DNA of 64,000 nt. It comes from Mytilus edulis. Lineage: Eukaryota; Mollusca; Bivalvia; Mytilida; Mytilidae. The DNA lies in contig NC_092350.1 in the NCBI RefSeq assembly GCF_963676685.1, forward strand, positions 38,902,873-38,966,872, read 5' to 3'. This document shows, one piece after another, positions 1 to 11,937 of the stretch. The notes beneath the pieces were generated by a model. The model ran no database searches and was not told where the DNA came from. It worked only from the letters and a program-made list of their open reading frames with translations. Made by a program: the position numbers and the translations under genes. Each line of letters opens with the position of its first letter. Positions within the stretch are counted from its first letter, which is position 1.

Positions 1-35
1 TTACTTCTATATATATATGAACTTAATGTACTTAC

Positions 36-2295
36 AGAACTATCCCAAACTTTTGTTGTTTGCGTTGCATATCCCATCTGGATATAATAAAAGACAGGAT
101 TTCTTCCATTGCATGAATGATGTATGATTTGTAACCTTGTAACACGAGGAGCTGGTCCTCCATTAGTTGCATGCCATAAAGACATCGAAAGAACAATAAT
201 TGCTACTAACTCCTACAAAAATATTGACCAATATCAGATGCAGTGTGAATCGTGCAATATTTACAAGAAGTATATATCACTGATCTTGTATAGATATTTG
301 TGTAGGGGCCAGCTGAAGGACACCTCCGGGTGCGGTAATTTCTTGCTTCATTGTAGACCTGTTGGCGACCTTCTGATTTTGTCTGTTCTATGGTCGGGTT
401 ATTGTCTCTTTGACACATTCCCCATTTCCTTTCTCAATTCTAAGATTAACAAAAAGTATATAATGTTTGAACTGGTTAAGTTATCAATCTCTATTGGTTG
501 TGACTTGCTATCTATTTCTCGCATGAAGGGACAGCATTTCTCGTATCATACTGCATGAGTATGATACGAAAAGGTTTTACTCAAAATGCATTCATTTGGG
601 TTATCAAGCAGCATTGGGACGACATCTCAAGATTTCTATTGTCGCTTCCTTTGGTCTTTGCTGAATTTCAAAGATAACGACGGTATGAGTTTCATACTGG
701 TATGTTTAAAAGATTAGATCAACGATTCGCGGATTTTTTTATTTTCCTCGACGAAAAGGTTTACCATAGACAAAATGGGTTGAACAACTCGTAAAATTTG
801 ATGTCGCTTTGTTTTAGTTTGTAACCTGGATTTGTTTTCTCTTAATGGATTGATGATTTTCGAACAGCGGTATACTACTGTTGCCTTTATTTCAATCTTA
901 AATATTGGTTTTTTTATTGTAATAATATTGTTATATTGAGATAAAATAAATAGTCAGAGTTAAAATAAAGCGATATCCAATTCTCACTCGTTATGAAAAA
1001 CATCTTTCAGTAAAGGAAATCGAATCTTTTCAAACAGGGATATGGTAATACATTATTAAAATATATTATAGCGCATATAATTTTGGATGTGTTTGGGGAA
1101 TAAAGAGGTTATGTAGGTAGGATTAGACAAATAACTTGCTTCTACTGTATAAAGCATATCAACCGATCCTTTAACAAAAGTTACTGCAATCATCGTAAGT
1201 ATTTATAGCGCGAACACTGCAATATTTAAAGTCCAATTTTCGTTAGTCATAGTTCATTAAAGTGTAAAATGAATCTCTTAGGAATTTTTCTACCTTGGGT
1301 TGTTCCTTTAACGTAAAATTAACGTTGCTGTTCTAACATGTTCGTCATTATTTTTCTTCCTCGATTTTGTAATGATTTCCTATACATGTAAGAGTATTTT
1401 GTGTATCTTAAATCGTCCAATTGTTCAATTATTCCAAGGATTTATAGACCAAAAATATACTTGATCATTTAGTGACTTTCTTAACCAGGGAAAGTTTCAT
1501 ACAGCCACGGAAAAAAACCTACTGAAGTTTCCCGCGAGCGTAGAGCCGTGAACTGCATAATAATAGCAACAGTTTAAAAACAAGAACTATCTTTAAAAAC
1601 GATATCCGACGTATTTAAATTTGAGTATATGTTTAAAACTATCATTTCGATAACCTTTAGAAACACAAAGATACCATTTAAATAACGTTTTCTCTGTTTG
1701 TGTTCAGTATTCTCGTATCTTTCTGTTTACATTCACCAAAACCCCGCGGAAATCTCACATGCGTAGGTGCGTTCTAAACGTAATGTACGTTCGTACAACA
1801 AAGTTTACATTAAAAATTATATAATTGTCCCGAAAAAACAGCTGTCACGGATGCAAAGAGCTATTGGAGAAACAATTATTTTAATAAAAATATAAATCTT
1901 TGTAAGATCTAGTTCAAATATTTATAGTTTTTTACTTGCTTTCCATCACGATATAATTAACGAGACTTTTTTTCAAACACAACCAAATCACCCACCATGA
2001 CAACATTTTGTCCAATCACAGAAAGGATTTTCGAGCATGCGTATTCTGTTGCAATAGTTAAGCGTCCTTAAGTTCAAAGGGCACACACCGAAACTATACC
2101 GACTACGTCGGAAAAATAACGTATTCAGATGGCGTTGTATATATAGACTTTGGTAAGAACATCATTATCTAAACATTTTTCCATAATATATTAATGACAT
2201 ATATTGAAGACATGTATGCATTAAATCATGACTATATGATATTATCACGCTCGTTAAAATAAAATAAAATACGTTACCAAGTTGAAAGCATTCAT
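36..2295 (-). CDS. Small secreted six-cysteine-type protein, copy 1 (3' end outside window)
   Basis: First member of a three-gene tandem family, partial because the last exon lies beyond the left edge. Two coding exons are visible. The start exon is 2278-2307 with ATG at 2293-2295; it gives six residues (MNAFNL) before a GTAACG donor. The second exon is 36-212 (59 codons), with a TTGTAG acceptor and a GTAAGT donor. The start exon was placed because the same acceptor, ATG and CTTG/GT donor recur in copies 2 and 3. The protein opens with a hydrophobic signal peptide ending near WHATNGG, then a mature region with one cysteine (SCNGR) and the shared FYYIQMGYAT segment. The remaining cysteines would be on the missing exon. 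The frame is intact in what can be seen. The 5' non-coding exon and TATA block found in copies 2 and 3 could not be located, so expression is uncertain. Function is unknown. Confidence 0.72.
213..2277. other. Intron of copy 1, repeat-bearing
   Basis: No exon is seen here. At about 300-460 lies a reverse copy of repeat family R6, recognisable by the segment GGTTATTGTCTCTTTGACAC. At 862-896 is a short reverse piece of family R1. The open frames at 124-558 and 206-418 are a read-through of the exon's opposite strand and of the R6 repeat, not genes. The block around 2148-2220 is shared with copies 2 and 3 of the array and is duplicated intron sequence. Confidence 0.5.
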
Positions 2296-2307
2296 ATTTT
2301 AAATTTC

Positions 2308-4049
2308 CTGAAATGAAATTTGTAAACATTAAAGATTGAAAGATAAATATTACTTGAATTTAAAAGCGTACAAAAGTTAGATAACCACGAACTATATTTC
2401 TTTATTTAAATATGTTTTGTAAAACAGTAATGCATTGTGAATTTGTGGTTTTTTTTTTTTATGTTGTGTGCATGGTCACGTACAGATTCTTGAAAAAATG
2501 TGAATTTGTCTCATCCAGAGGTCTGTTTGTTTAAACAGAAACCCTGGAGCTATTTGTTTTAAAAACTTGACTAGATAGTTAAAGTATATTTTTAACCTGT
2601 AGTTAAACAAACATACAGCCGTTTTTTGTAATCAACCCACGAATATACATGAGCTATTTATAATGAATTTAACCAAAAAAATGTTTGCTTGTAAAACCAA
2701 ATTACTGATAAGTACTATTATCTACATCAGTAACACATTTAAAGCAAGTTCGCCTTCGTCAACCATGCCTAGGTCATCCAGTTATAGATTGAAAACTATC
2801 CCAATTACTCAGAGTGAGGTTAGCAAGGGTGAATACTGTGTTTACAAAAGACCTATAAAAAGACATATGTTCACAATATAAAGATCACTAGTATTGAGTA
2901 ATGGAAAATAAAATGATTTTTTATTCTTTCGTATTGAGATAAGTTTAGAGAGGGTAGATATTTTGTGATGTCTTTTCATTTAAAAAATTCTACCCCTCCT
3001 GCTCATAAAATGTCCGTTAGTATAAATAAATAAAAGTTGAAAATTTAGTACACAAAATAAAAGAGTTTAATGGATATACAAATATATATATGCAGTATTA
3101 TATCTGAAAAAACTACAAAATGGAAAGCCAATTATAATACATAACAATGTGATATATAACATGTATGTAATGAACTGCTATGTAATTCTCACTTCTTAAA
3201 AGCTACTTAAAAGAGAGTTTAAATGATCATAGAAAAGTATGCAATATGAGATTATTCATTCACTAGGTGTAAATACATGCTTCGTGTTTCTACGTGACAT
3301 GATTTATACCATGGTATTAAAATGATCCCGTTTGGTAAATTAAGAAATAATTAAGAAAATCAGGTTCAAACCCCAAAAGGTTCTTTCAGTTGTTCTGAGA
3401 TGAATCTGGCTATTTGTCTGGCCATTTTGTTCCTTTAGCTCCTAATATTTCATCATATAAATGCGTTCGATGATTTCAAGTTTCGGTTGGAGCGCCCTTA
3501 GGGCAAATATTTTCGTATATAGATATAGTATATTAAGCCATTTTTGGGTCTTTTTTTATCATAAAACTCCTAACATCTAAAACAAAACATTAAAAGTATT
3601 ATTCTTTTTATGTATATGACAATTACAAATGCGCATCTGGTGCAGAAAAATTGGTACCGTTAATGTTATTACTACCACTGGGTCGATGCCTCTGCTGGTG
3701 GACTGTTAGTCCCCGAGGGTATCACCAGCCCAGTAGCCAGTACTCCGGTACTGGCATGAAAATACGAATTTTTTGTGTTATTAAATTTACTGTTACAAAA
3801 TGTTAAAAAATATCATAAATTAAGGAATGTATCTCCCTCATGCAAAGCTCTAATTCCTTTCACGGATTTCACTCTACTTTTTTGGAACTTTTGGATTATA
3901 GCTCTACATCTTTTATATAAGCTTTGGATTTTACATATTTTGGCCACGAGCATCACTGAAGAGACATTTTTTGTCGAAATGCGCATATGGTGCAGAAAAT
4001 TGGTACCGTTAATGTTATTACAATAGGTTTTCCTCCTTAAAATAACAAG
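2308..4049. other. Upstream flank of copy 1, no gene seen
   Basis: The stretch 2640-2700 resembles 10160-10220 of copy 2, so the duplicated module reaches at least this far. Beyond about 2700 the similarity is lost and no promoter block is found. The 72-codon frame at 2663-2881 has no homologous counterpart in the other modules and I do not support it as a gene. The rest is AT-rich sequence plus the repeat at 3628-4024. Confidence 0.4.
3628..4024 (+). repeat. Interspersed repeat bounded by direct repeats
   Basis: A segment of about 45 bp beginning ATGCGCATCTGGTGCAG at 3628 is repeated nearly exactly at 3978 (ATGCGCATATGGTGCAG). Between them is the CCCCGAGGGTATCACCAGCC segment, which also occurs in reverse at about 54360-54420. 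This is a dispersed repeat. The 83-codon frame at 3775-4026 lies wholly inside it and is not a gene. Confidence 0.55.
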
Positions 4050-4225
4050 CTTGGGGAAACATTTGTAGGTAGTTGAAAGTGATATTAAAGCTTTGTGTAT
4101 ATTATTATTTTGACGAAAGTTTTATCCTTCATCCAACATTTTCTTCGGAAGGATTTTGTTTTTAATTTAGTGTACATTGTAACAGTCTTGAAACTGTTGA
4201 TCTCATACATTTCCATTGTAAAAAG
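4050..4225 (-). pseudogene. Relic last exon of the six-cysteine secreted family
   Basis: On the minus strand this stretch aligns to the end of the last exon and the 3' flank of copy 3 (compare 16530-16715). The C-terminal segment DQQFQDC is still readable and is followed by a YNVH tail and a stop where copy 3 has CNIH and a stop. It is broken in two ways: an in-frame TGA replaces the AGG codon just before DQQFQ, and the second cysteine of the terminal CC pair has become tyrosine. The front of the exon (DARRDC through the two middle cysteines) is gone, and no matching signal-peptide exon was seen between here and 6500. It is the dead remnant of a fourth array member. Confidence 0.65.
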
Positions 4226-6124
4226 TTAATTGCGGTTTAACCATATTCAACTGTTAGAATACGTCTGTATGCAATTAGATCTTTTCAGTAATAGAATATA
4301 TAATGACAAATATTTGTTTTTAATATGTCTACATGTGATCAGAATGGAGTCGTTTAAAATGATGCCCTGTGAAGAGAAAAATTCAACTCCTTAAACGGGT
4401 CCGTATGTAGTCTGTTGTTAGTGGCAGCCAATATTTTCCTTACTTTCTTCCAACCGAACCAATTTACAAAAGCAAAACAATTCTTAATTAGTTTTCGTCA
4501 TATTTATTAATGAAATATTTGCCAATGGGCGAAATGAATAAATTAACATTGAAATAAAACATTCTTTTATTGTACAAAAACTTACCACTTTTTGAGTCCA
4601 CTTAAAACAATCAACAAGCTGTTGATACATCTGGTTCATTATTTTGATTTACAAATGTTCGAAGTAGATAGGGATCATATTTCGTACTTAGATCAGATGT
4701 TCAATAACACGTTGAAAATCAATACGTCGTTTAAAACTACATTTCAAAACAAACTTTTATATTTATTATCCATGAAGTTCTTTGGATACTATACGCATAT
4801 GCAAATCAGACAAATAAAATATTTAATATGAACATCACTTTTTGACATATTTCAATGTTGTTTTTTTATTGTTTCAAAAAGTACATTGGTCACCTGGTCT
4901 CACTAAATCAATCATCACCGTTGAAGATAAATGTGTTCTGATTTGTAAAGGTACGGAATTACCGTCTATCTTCTAAAATTGGCAAGGAATAAAATGTTAT
5001 AGTTCATCGCCAAATCTATTTCTTTTAAAAATTGTAAATCTATCCGCGCTATATTGAAATACTCAAAGTTTAGACACACAAACTCTGGTAGTTTTAAACC
5101 TTCCACTTGTAATACAGATATTAAACATGTTATAGAAATACATAATACAATGACGACATATCTGACGAGAGTTTTATTGCATTAGCTACCAATTTGACAC
5201 AAAAAAGAATCACAGTTAGCTTTTGTGCAAAAAATTATAAACGCGGAATAAAGAGATAACAATTCAACGGTTGCCTCAATTTCTTTGAAAGTCGTCGGAA
5301 TAAACTTTAAAAAAACAACCCATTCAAATTCTTATTCCTGCCACTTTAGTTTGAGATTGGTGCGCATTTATTCATCATGTGGTGTTATGCTGTGGTCAGG
5401 ATGTTTATTCATTCAATAGAAAAGTGAACAAGATAGAGACATAGACTAGGGAGAACCAGTTTGTTGACTGACCCGACCCACAAATAAGCGTTCGTATGCA
5501 GGTAGAATGATAATTTACATACATTTGTGATTTATAACAAGCAGTCAAACAGACAATCTGACAGCTGAGTTTAACAGGATCTGTAGAATTTATAGTTTAT
5601 TCTTTGAAAGGTTATACAATCTCCAATGGTGTCTTTGATAAGGACAAATTTATATGTTCCATTCTGGCATCAAAATAAAACCGCTCAAACCAAATTCTAT
5701 TGATAAAAGTAGTATTTGAGAAAACGATGACTATATGAACACAATTTTTTATGAGTTTGGTCATTGTAGAAGGTTATTCAGTGACTTAAAAATGCTAACG
5801 TATATGTCATGTTGTCTTTTGTGGAGAATTGTCTCATTATCAATGGTGAAAATATCACATCTTCTTATCTTTATAGAGACATATTCACCATATACAAAGG
5901 GGAGAACGTAATATATTTTAATATACATATTTTATAATATCCAGCTATTATATGCTATGTAATAAGCAAAATCAAGAATCCAGCTATATAAAACTATGTA
6001 ATAAACCAAATCAAAGGCATACTGAAACAAAAACAAGACAACATATGATTATGCTTTAACTTTAATAAAACAAATATTAAAACGAAGAGTATTGCAGTTA
6101 TGATAAACATTTCAACTGCAATTG
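4226..6124. other. Intergenic, nothing recognised
   Basis: AT-rich sequence without a supportable gene. The 79-codon frame at 4592-4831 has no recognisable protein features. No hairpin or tandem repeat of note was seen here. Confidence 0.4.
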
Positions 6125-6374
6125 CATTGAGTGTGTATGCAAATGTAATATCTTTGGTTAGCTTGCTTGCTAGCTTAATCGTGAAGTAATTAAAAGGTAA
6201 GGCAAACTATCCTCCTTTAAGAGTAGACTAATCCGACAAACAATCAATCTACCTGTCTGTTGAACTAGGCTTCTTCGAAAGGAGGGTATTATACCTACCT
6301 TATAATGACTTCACGGTTTAGCTTACAAGCAAGCTAACCAAATATATTACATTTGCCTAAAAAAACTCAATGAT
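6125..6374. mobile_element. MITE-like element with long terminal inverted repeats
   Basis: The left end carries AAATGTAATATCTTTGGTTA followed by GCTTGCTTG (6141-6169). The right end carries its reverse complement with few changes (about 6326-6354). A weaker outer extension (GCATTGAGTGTG against AAACTCAATG) pushes the ends to about 6125 and 6374. The centre has no coding potential, so it would depend on a transposase elsewhere. Related elements are at 49211-49434 and 56571-56750. Confidence 0.65.
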
Positions 6375-6541
6375 ATCGACTGTAAACATTTCAACTCACA
6401 AGCTTGTAGGAATATTTGTAAGTTACTTGAAAGTGATATAGAAGTTTAGTCTATATCGATTATTATAAACAGTATTGATATTTTTCATTCTAAATTCTTA
6501 TTTTCAGTAAAGGTATTTGAAAATTGTATTTGAATTAAGTG

Positions 6542-9500
6542 TTAATTGCAACAGCTTTGAAACTGCTGATCCCTAAAACGTCCATTGGAAAGTTTAAGGG
6601 TAGCAGTACAGACATTCTTTTTTTCGCATTTATATCTCCATCCAGTAATGGTTCTTCCCGAGGTGTACCTTTCAACTTCAGTACAATCCCTTCTAGCGTC
6701 CTAAAAAATAAATATATTATCAAAGGATGATAATAATTTTGACTAGAATTGATGTAAAACTGTCAGTTGTTTTGATCTTTTATTGGGTTCAAGCATAAAA
6801 AATACCAGAAGCTATTACTCAAAGAAGCGCTGAGCATCAGCTTCTGCAAAGGCTTTTATTTATGCAAAATGAACTTAATCAAATAGTATGTGTATGTTTT
6901 AAAAACAATTTGCTACCTTTAAAAACTTGGAAACAAAAAGATCAGATAACATTATCAATACGGTCAAGAATTAATTAAAAGATGATTAAAAGGACAGATT
7001 TTTTAAAACAGGACTAATATCCGTGCTATGCTGGCAGTAACTGATATTAGATCATGTCAGTTATTTATATCATAAAAATATTGTTCCTTATCAGTAAGTA
7101 ATGTGTACAATCATAGTACAGTCGCTAGTTTTAGAGCGAACTAATGTATGGTTTCACAATAACAGATTACTTATATTCTTTTATAGATATAGGAAGATGT
7201 GTAATTATGAGTGTCAATGAGACAACTCTCCATCCAAATAACAATTTATAAAAGGAAACCATTATAGGTCAAGGTACGGCCTTCAACACGGAGCCTTGGC
7301 TCACACCGAATGACAAGCTATAAAGGGCCCCAAAATTACTAGTGTAAAAACACTCAAACAGGACCACCAACGGTCTAATTTATATAAAACGAGAAACGAG
7401 AAACTCGTATAAATTACATAAACAAACGACAACTACTGTACCTCAGAGTCCTGACTTGCAGCGGGATTAAACGTTTTAATTGTACCAAACCTTCTCCCTT
7501 TTTCTGAATCAATAGTATAACATCACAACATAGAAAAAACACACGATAACATATCAGTTGGAAGGCTTTACTCAATCAAAGAACGTAAATTAACACATAA
7601 TGAAAGAATAAACATACGTAAACTACAGTGTGAGCATTTGTTTATATGTTCTTTTGTCTTTATTACCTCAATCGTATGTTGCTCATTATTTATAGTTTTT
7701 TATCATATACTTAGCATTAATATAATAGCTTTTGCATATGTGTAATGGGCGGAAGTGCACAAGCCATATCTTCCCACCCGGGCTGATAACCCATAGCAAG
7801 TGCCTCTCGTGCAAAAAAAACCATATCAGTGCCTCTCGTGCAAGTTACTTCCGATGTTTCCGGTATCGGTTGTTTACTTTTCCATTGTGACGTCAGATGT
7901 TTTTTTATGACGACGTCAAAATTTACGGGAACTTTTGTGGGGATAGTTTAATACTTGCTAACAAATGCCATTGACAATTATGAATCATTTTATAGTACAA
8001 CAAACATGGATTAGTAATGATCGTAAAACTCTTCCAAATTTTCAATGTTTCAAAATGCCTCTATAGGATATGTTACCATAAATATATAAGGAGTTAATGA
8101 TGCTGTTGGACAACTATAGTATATTTGATTCATAATTTTAATTTTCTTAATAAAGTGTTTGACTGTTTTAGTTATTGCATTAGTTTATTTGCCTTACATA
8201 AAACTATTGTCGGAAGTATATGATAAAGCGATTAATACATGGCTTTTCCATATCAGCCTGGGTATCATCCCTCGACCAATATCAGCACCTCGACTCCGTC
8301 TCGGGCTGATATGGGGATCTCGGGATGATACCCAGGCTGATATGGAAAAGGCCATGTATTAATCTCTATATCATTGTTGTCTCTTTGACGTTTATCAATC
8401 TCTTCTTTTGTTTACTTATATTTATTATTAATATTTATATCTATTTTTACTTCATGTACTTACAGAACCATCCCAAGATACTATAATAGACGTTGCATAT
8501 CCCATCTGGATATAATAAAAGACAGGCTTCCTTCCATTGCATGAATGACTTGTAATTTCTAATCTTGTAACACGAGGAGCTGGTCCTCCTTCAGCAGCAT
8601 GCCATAAAGACACCGACAGAATAAGAATCGCTACTAATTCCTACAAAAAAGTTGACCAATATCAGATACAGTTTGAATCGTGCAATATTAACAAAAACTA
8701 TCAATGGTTGAACTTGTTAAGTTATAAATATATATCATTTTTAAAGTCAAATAGCATCAATTCACAGGTGCAAGACGAGATTTGTTTTATATAACAGTAG
8801 GAAATGCTTCACACGTCTTTTTAATATGTGACAACGTAACAACATGTGGTTATACAGTACTAATACTATATTTTATGTAGACTTCGTCTCAAATTTAGTC
8901 CAACCATGTTTAGTTACGCAAATTTGAGTTAATTTTTTGTTCTTCCCTCATCGTGGTTCGTACCTCTGCATCTAATAAATCATGGCAACACCGCCTGAAC
9001 TGTGTTCATCGGGCAATTAAATGGGAATTGGGAATGGTCCTGTTAAGGACGTCAATAAAACTCGTTAATTATAGCTTAAAGGAATTTTCCCGACAAAGCT
9101 ATATTTTCGCTGAAAGAGGAGAGAAAGATACCAGAGTAGCATTCAAACTCATAGATCGAAAATGTGCTGAAAGTTAGAAAACTTATAGAAATATTAAGTA
9201 CACAATTTATTTATATTTTTTAATCGGGAATTTACCTAAGTTCCATATTTTTTTCCGAGAATACCTCGCGACTAGAACAAATACAAGGGATCTGACTACT
9301 TGAGAAAATAACTTTGATACTTTACCAGGTTAAAAGTTAAAGGCAACTGACAAGTGGTCTTCAAAAAGTCGCAATGTACCCTTGGACAAGAGGCGCTTTA
9401 AATGACTTCATCTTGACAATGTTGATAAAGATAGTCATGGTTTTACAACTTGCCACCATGCGGAGACTTTTATCGCCCGTGTAGCTTTATGAATCAATGA

Positions 9501-9710
9501 TAATAATGATCACAATTTAAAAAAAAAACACAGGTTGTTCATTGGACTTTGGTAAGAAAACACTAAAGTTTCAATATATTTTTCAATAAAACATGGACGA
9601 TATATATTGAAGACATATAGGTATTAAATCATAATGACGATATTTTGATGATGTGAATTTTGTCACTTTCTAGAAGAAAAAAAATTACTTACCAAGTTAA
9701 TAAAAATCAT
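6542..9710 (-). CDS. Small secreted six-cysteine protein, copy 2 (complete, 117 aa)
   Basis: Complete member of the array. Exons in transcript order: start exon 9693-9723 with ATG 9708-9710 (MIFINL, donor GTAAGT); exon 8464-8640 (59 codons, donor GTAAGT); last exon 6542-6700 (52 codons plus TAA, acceptor TTTTAG). All introns are phase 0. The protein has a hydrophobic signal peptide (about residues 1-23, ending near WHAAEG) and a mature chain of about 94 residues. Its six cysteines are at 40, 71, 90, 96, 115 and 116, ending in a CC pair two residues from the C-terminus. Conserved segments across copies are SCNGR, VFYY.Q.GYAT, DARRDCTEVERY, TGWRY.C and DQQFQ.CCN. Expected to be secreted and disulphide-bonded. 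The length and cysteine content recall mussel defence peptides, but the spacing fits no family I can name, so function is left open. Confidence 0.85.
6701..8463. repeat. Intron 3 of copy 2, with a family R2 copy at 7180-7470
   Basis: About 7180-7470 is a dispersed repeat recognisable by GTCAATGAGACAACTCTCCA and, further on, GGTACGGCCTTCAACACG. Other copies are at about 10630-10980, 16985-17300, 18208-18660, 26690-26945 (reverse), 37975-38110 and 59330-59520. The intron also holds the hairpin MITE at 8230-8364. No exon is seen. Confidence 0.55.
8230..8364. mobile_element. Foldback hairpin MITE
   Basis: A nearly perfect inverted repeat: the left arm (8230-8273) starts GATTAATACATGGC and runs through TTCCATATCAGCCTGGGTAT. 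The right arm (8319-8364) is its reverse complement with two or three changes. The loop is about 45 bp. The 67-codon frame across it at 8159-8362 is an artefact of the palindrome. Confidence 0.7.
8641..9692. other. Intron 2 of copy 2, no gene
   Basis: Repeat remnants and AT-rich sequence. The 74-codon frame at 8953-9177 ends in a stretch derived from the R5 repeat (segment around GATACCAGAGTAGCATTCAA) and is rejected as a gene. Blocks near 9231-9260 and 9400-9500 match intron sequence of copy 3 (near 18905 and 19310), as expected for duplicated modules. Confidence 0.45.
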
Positions 9711-10261
9711 CTTTTTAATGAACCTGAAATAAAATTTTAAAACATTTAAGAATTAAAGATAAATACCACTCTAATTTTAAAACTTACAAAATTAAATCAT
9801 TGCGAAAAGATGGATTTGTTTTTGTTTAAAAAAAACATATTGAGTTCAAAAATAATTTAAAGAAAACAGTAATCATATTGACTTTTTTGTACGTGTATGT
9901 CAGGAGCGGATATTCATGATTTTCCTATGAAAAAAGACCCTCCTTGTCCACCAGAAATCCGACGTTTTTTTTTTAATGTTGACTGTATGCTAATGGCGAC
10001 TGTTTGTGTTTGCAAAAAAAAAATTCCGCTGTTTAAACAAAAAACATAGCGCTATTTTATCTTTTTTGGAAAACTTGTCAATTCAATTAAAGTCATTATG
10101 CAGTTTATATGTGGGTAACGTAAACGCCAGTCAAGCCACATATATACAGTAGCTACTTTAAATATAATAAGTTAATACAATATAAAATTAGCAAAGTTTG
10201 CTTGTAAAACAAAATTTCTAATTAAAACTGTAAACATAAAGACATAAAGACAATACTGTAC

Positions 10262-10347
10262 CTTGCTTCTGAGATTTACCGAAATGTATTGAATATGCCT
10301 CGGTTAAATAATTTTATAGAAAATTTACTGTATTTCAAGTTTTTATA
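10262..10347 (-). promoter_or_regulatory. Promoter and 5' non-coding exon of copy 2
   Basis: On the minus strand a TATAAAAA box (10340-10347) lies about 80 bp before a splice donor (AAG/GTACAG, exon edge 10262). The same arrangement recurs upstream of copy 3 at 20696-20779, including the exon end AATCT.AGAA.CAAG and the upstream block AAGGAAACC.CAAA.TCCTG. Transcription would start near 10315. The exon has no ATG, so translation begins in the next exon (9693-9723). Confidence 0.6.
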
Positions 10348-11937
10348 CTACGCAAGGAAACCACAAAATCCTGTTTTTGTTTTTGTTTCTTTCTTGTTTT
10401 AATCTACTTCACATGTAACATTATTCAATTATTATAGTCGAACCAGGTAAAAACTAATCCTACTAATGTTGTGGTAAGACATAATGTCACGGTAGGTATA
10501 CTGTTCGGCTCGGATCGTGTTTTATCGAGGGATTTCATTGTCCTCTTTTTTTCACTTTCATGTAAGACGTTAACAGATTTTTGAGCTAAACATATCAAGT
10601 AAGATAAAATAAAACGATGTTATCAACCCTATATAAATAAGATGTTTGAGTGCCAATGCAAAAACTCTTCATCTAAGTCACAATGTATAAAATGTTATGG
10701 TTATTTGTCAAAGTACGACCTTCAACACGGAGGCTCATACCAAATATCACTATAAAATGTCCCATTTATTAGTGGAAATCAATTAAAACAGAAAAACCGA
10801 ATGTTACAGAAGTAAAAAAAAAAACGTCATCATACAAAAAAAATTACAAAAGAGGAACGTCAAAAATAGTGAAACGAGAAAAAGCACAAAATAAGTAATA
10901 ATTACAGAAATACATTAAAAATTTTGTCAACATGTCGGGAAAGTACGACTTGATAATATTTGCAGTTACTAAAAGTTAGTTAAAATCTAACTACAATTAA
11001 CAATAAAAAAAACTATTCACCAGACACTTAAAAACATCCCCAGGTATTTGGTGTTTTAACGGTATGGACACGCAAAGAAGACATGTATTGTGCAATGCCA
11101 AAAATATAAGTATCAACAGGCAGTAGGATCGTTATCACGATAACAAATATGTTTCATATGATATATAGTTAAAGCAATTTCTAAAAAGAAAGTTAACTTG
11201 TATTTGAATTTACACATCCCCCAAACCATTCGAAAAGAATACAAATTTAGTTGCTGACAATAAGATCGATGCAAATATAAACAATATTCATAGATTTCAA
11301 TACGACATTAATAAGATAACATTAAGATTATTTACCGGGTTTGTAATAACATGAGTAACATGACATTTGCCACACGAATAGCAGAATCCGCTTACCATCT
11401 CTGTGCACCCGAGATCAACCCCCGTTTTTGTGGGTTTTGTGGTTCCTAGACTTTATAGTTTTCTATGTTGTGTATTGTATTCTGTTATTTGTCTGTTTGT
11501 CTTTTTCTTTTTTGGCCATGGCGTTGTAAGTTTATTTTCGATCTCTGGTATCTTTCGGCCCCCTTTTACTAATAACTAGTACTGTGTTTAAAGGTTCGAT
11601 GAGTGAACACGGTTCACCTAGTGATTTTCGCGCTTTTGTACGATAGATACAGCAAATTTGTATATTCAAATATTTGTACTTACGAAAGTATTAAGAAAAT
11701 ACTTTATATAATTTATGGGAACGAAATTTCTGACTTAATAATTTATCAGTGATACATTGATTACGTTCGTTATCAAATATAACATCACTACTTACACGGG
11801 TATTACGAGCCAGTTTGGATATATAAACACCGTATTATGGATCCAAAGAATTATCGCCGTCACAAAAAGGAAAAATGGCAATAGGGAATGTCGTAAATTT
11901 TAGTATGGACAACTACTGATGTTTATACTTGATTCAT
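10348..11937. other. Intergenic, with R2 and R5 repeat copies
   Basis: About 10630-10980 is a diverged R2 copy. About 11390-11585 is an R5 copy, marked by TTTTGGCCATGGCGTTGTAA and a TATCTTTCGGCCCCC end. No gene is supported. Confidence 0.5.

Noticed and set aside
124-558. 144-codon plus-strand frame at the left end
   Set aside because: Its first part is the opposite strand of the copy 1 signal-peptide exon and its middle is a reverse R6 repeat; no protein features of its own.
8953-9177. 74-codon plus frame
   Set aside because: Its end is a fragment of the R5 repeat and it lies in an intron of copy 2.
9229-9262. Candidate alternative start exon for copy 2 (ATGGAACTTAG before a GTAAAT donor)
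   Set aside because: Joining it to the signal-peptide exon gives an immediate stop, and the matching block in copy 3 has no usable ATG; the 9693-9723 exon works in all three copies.
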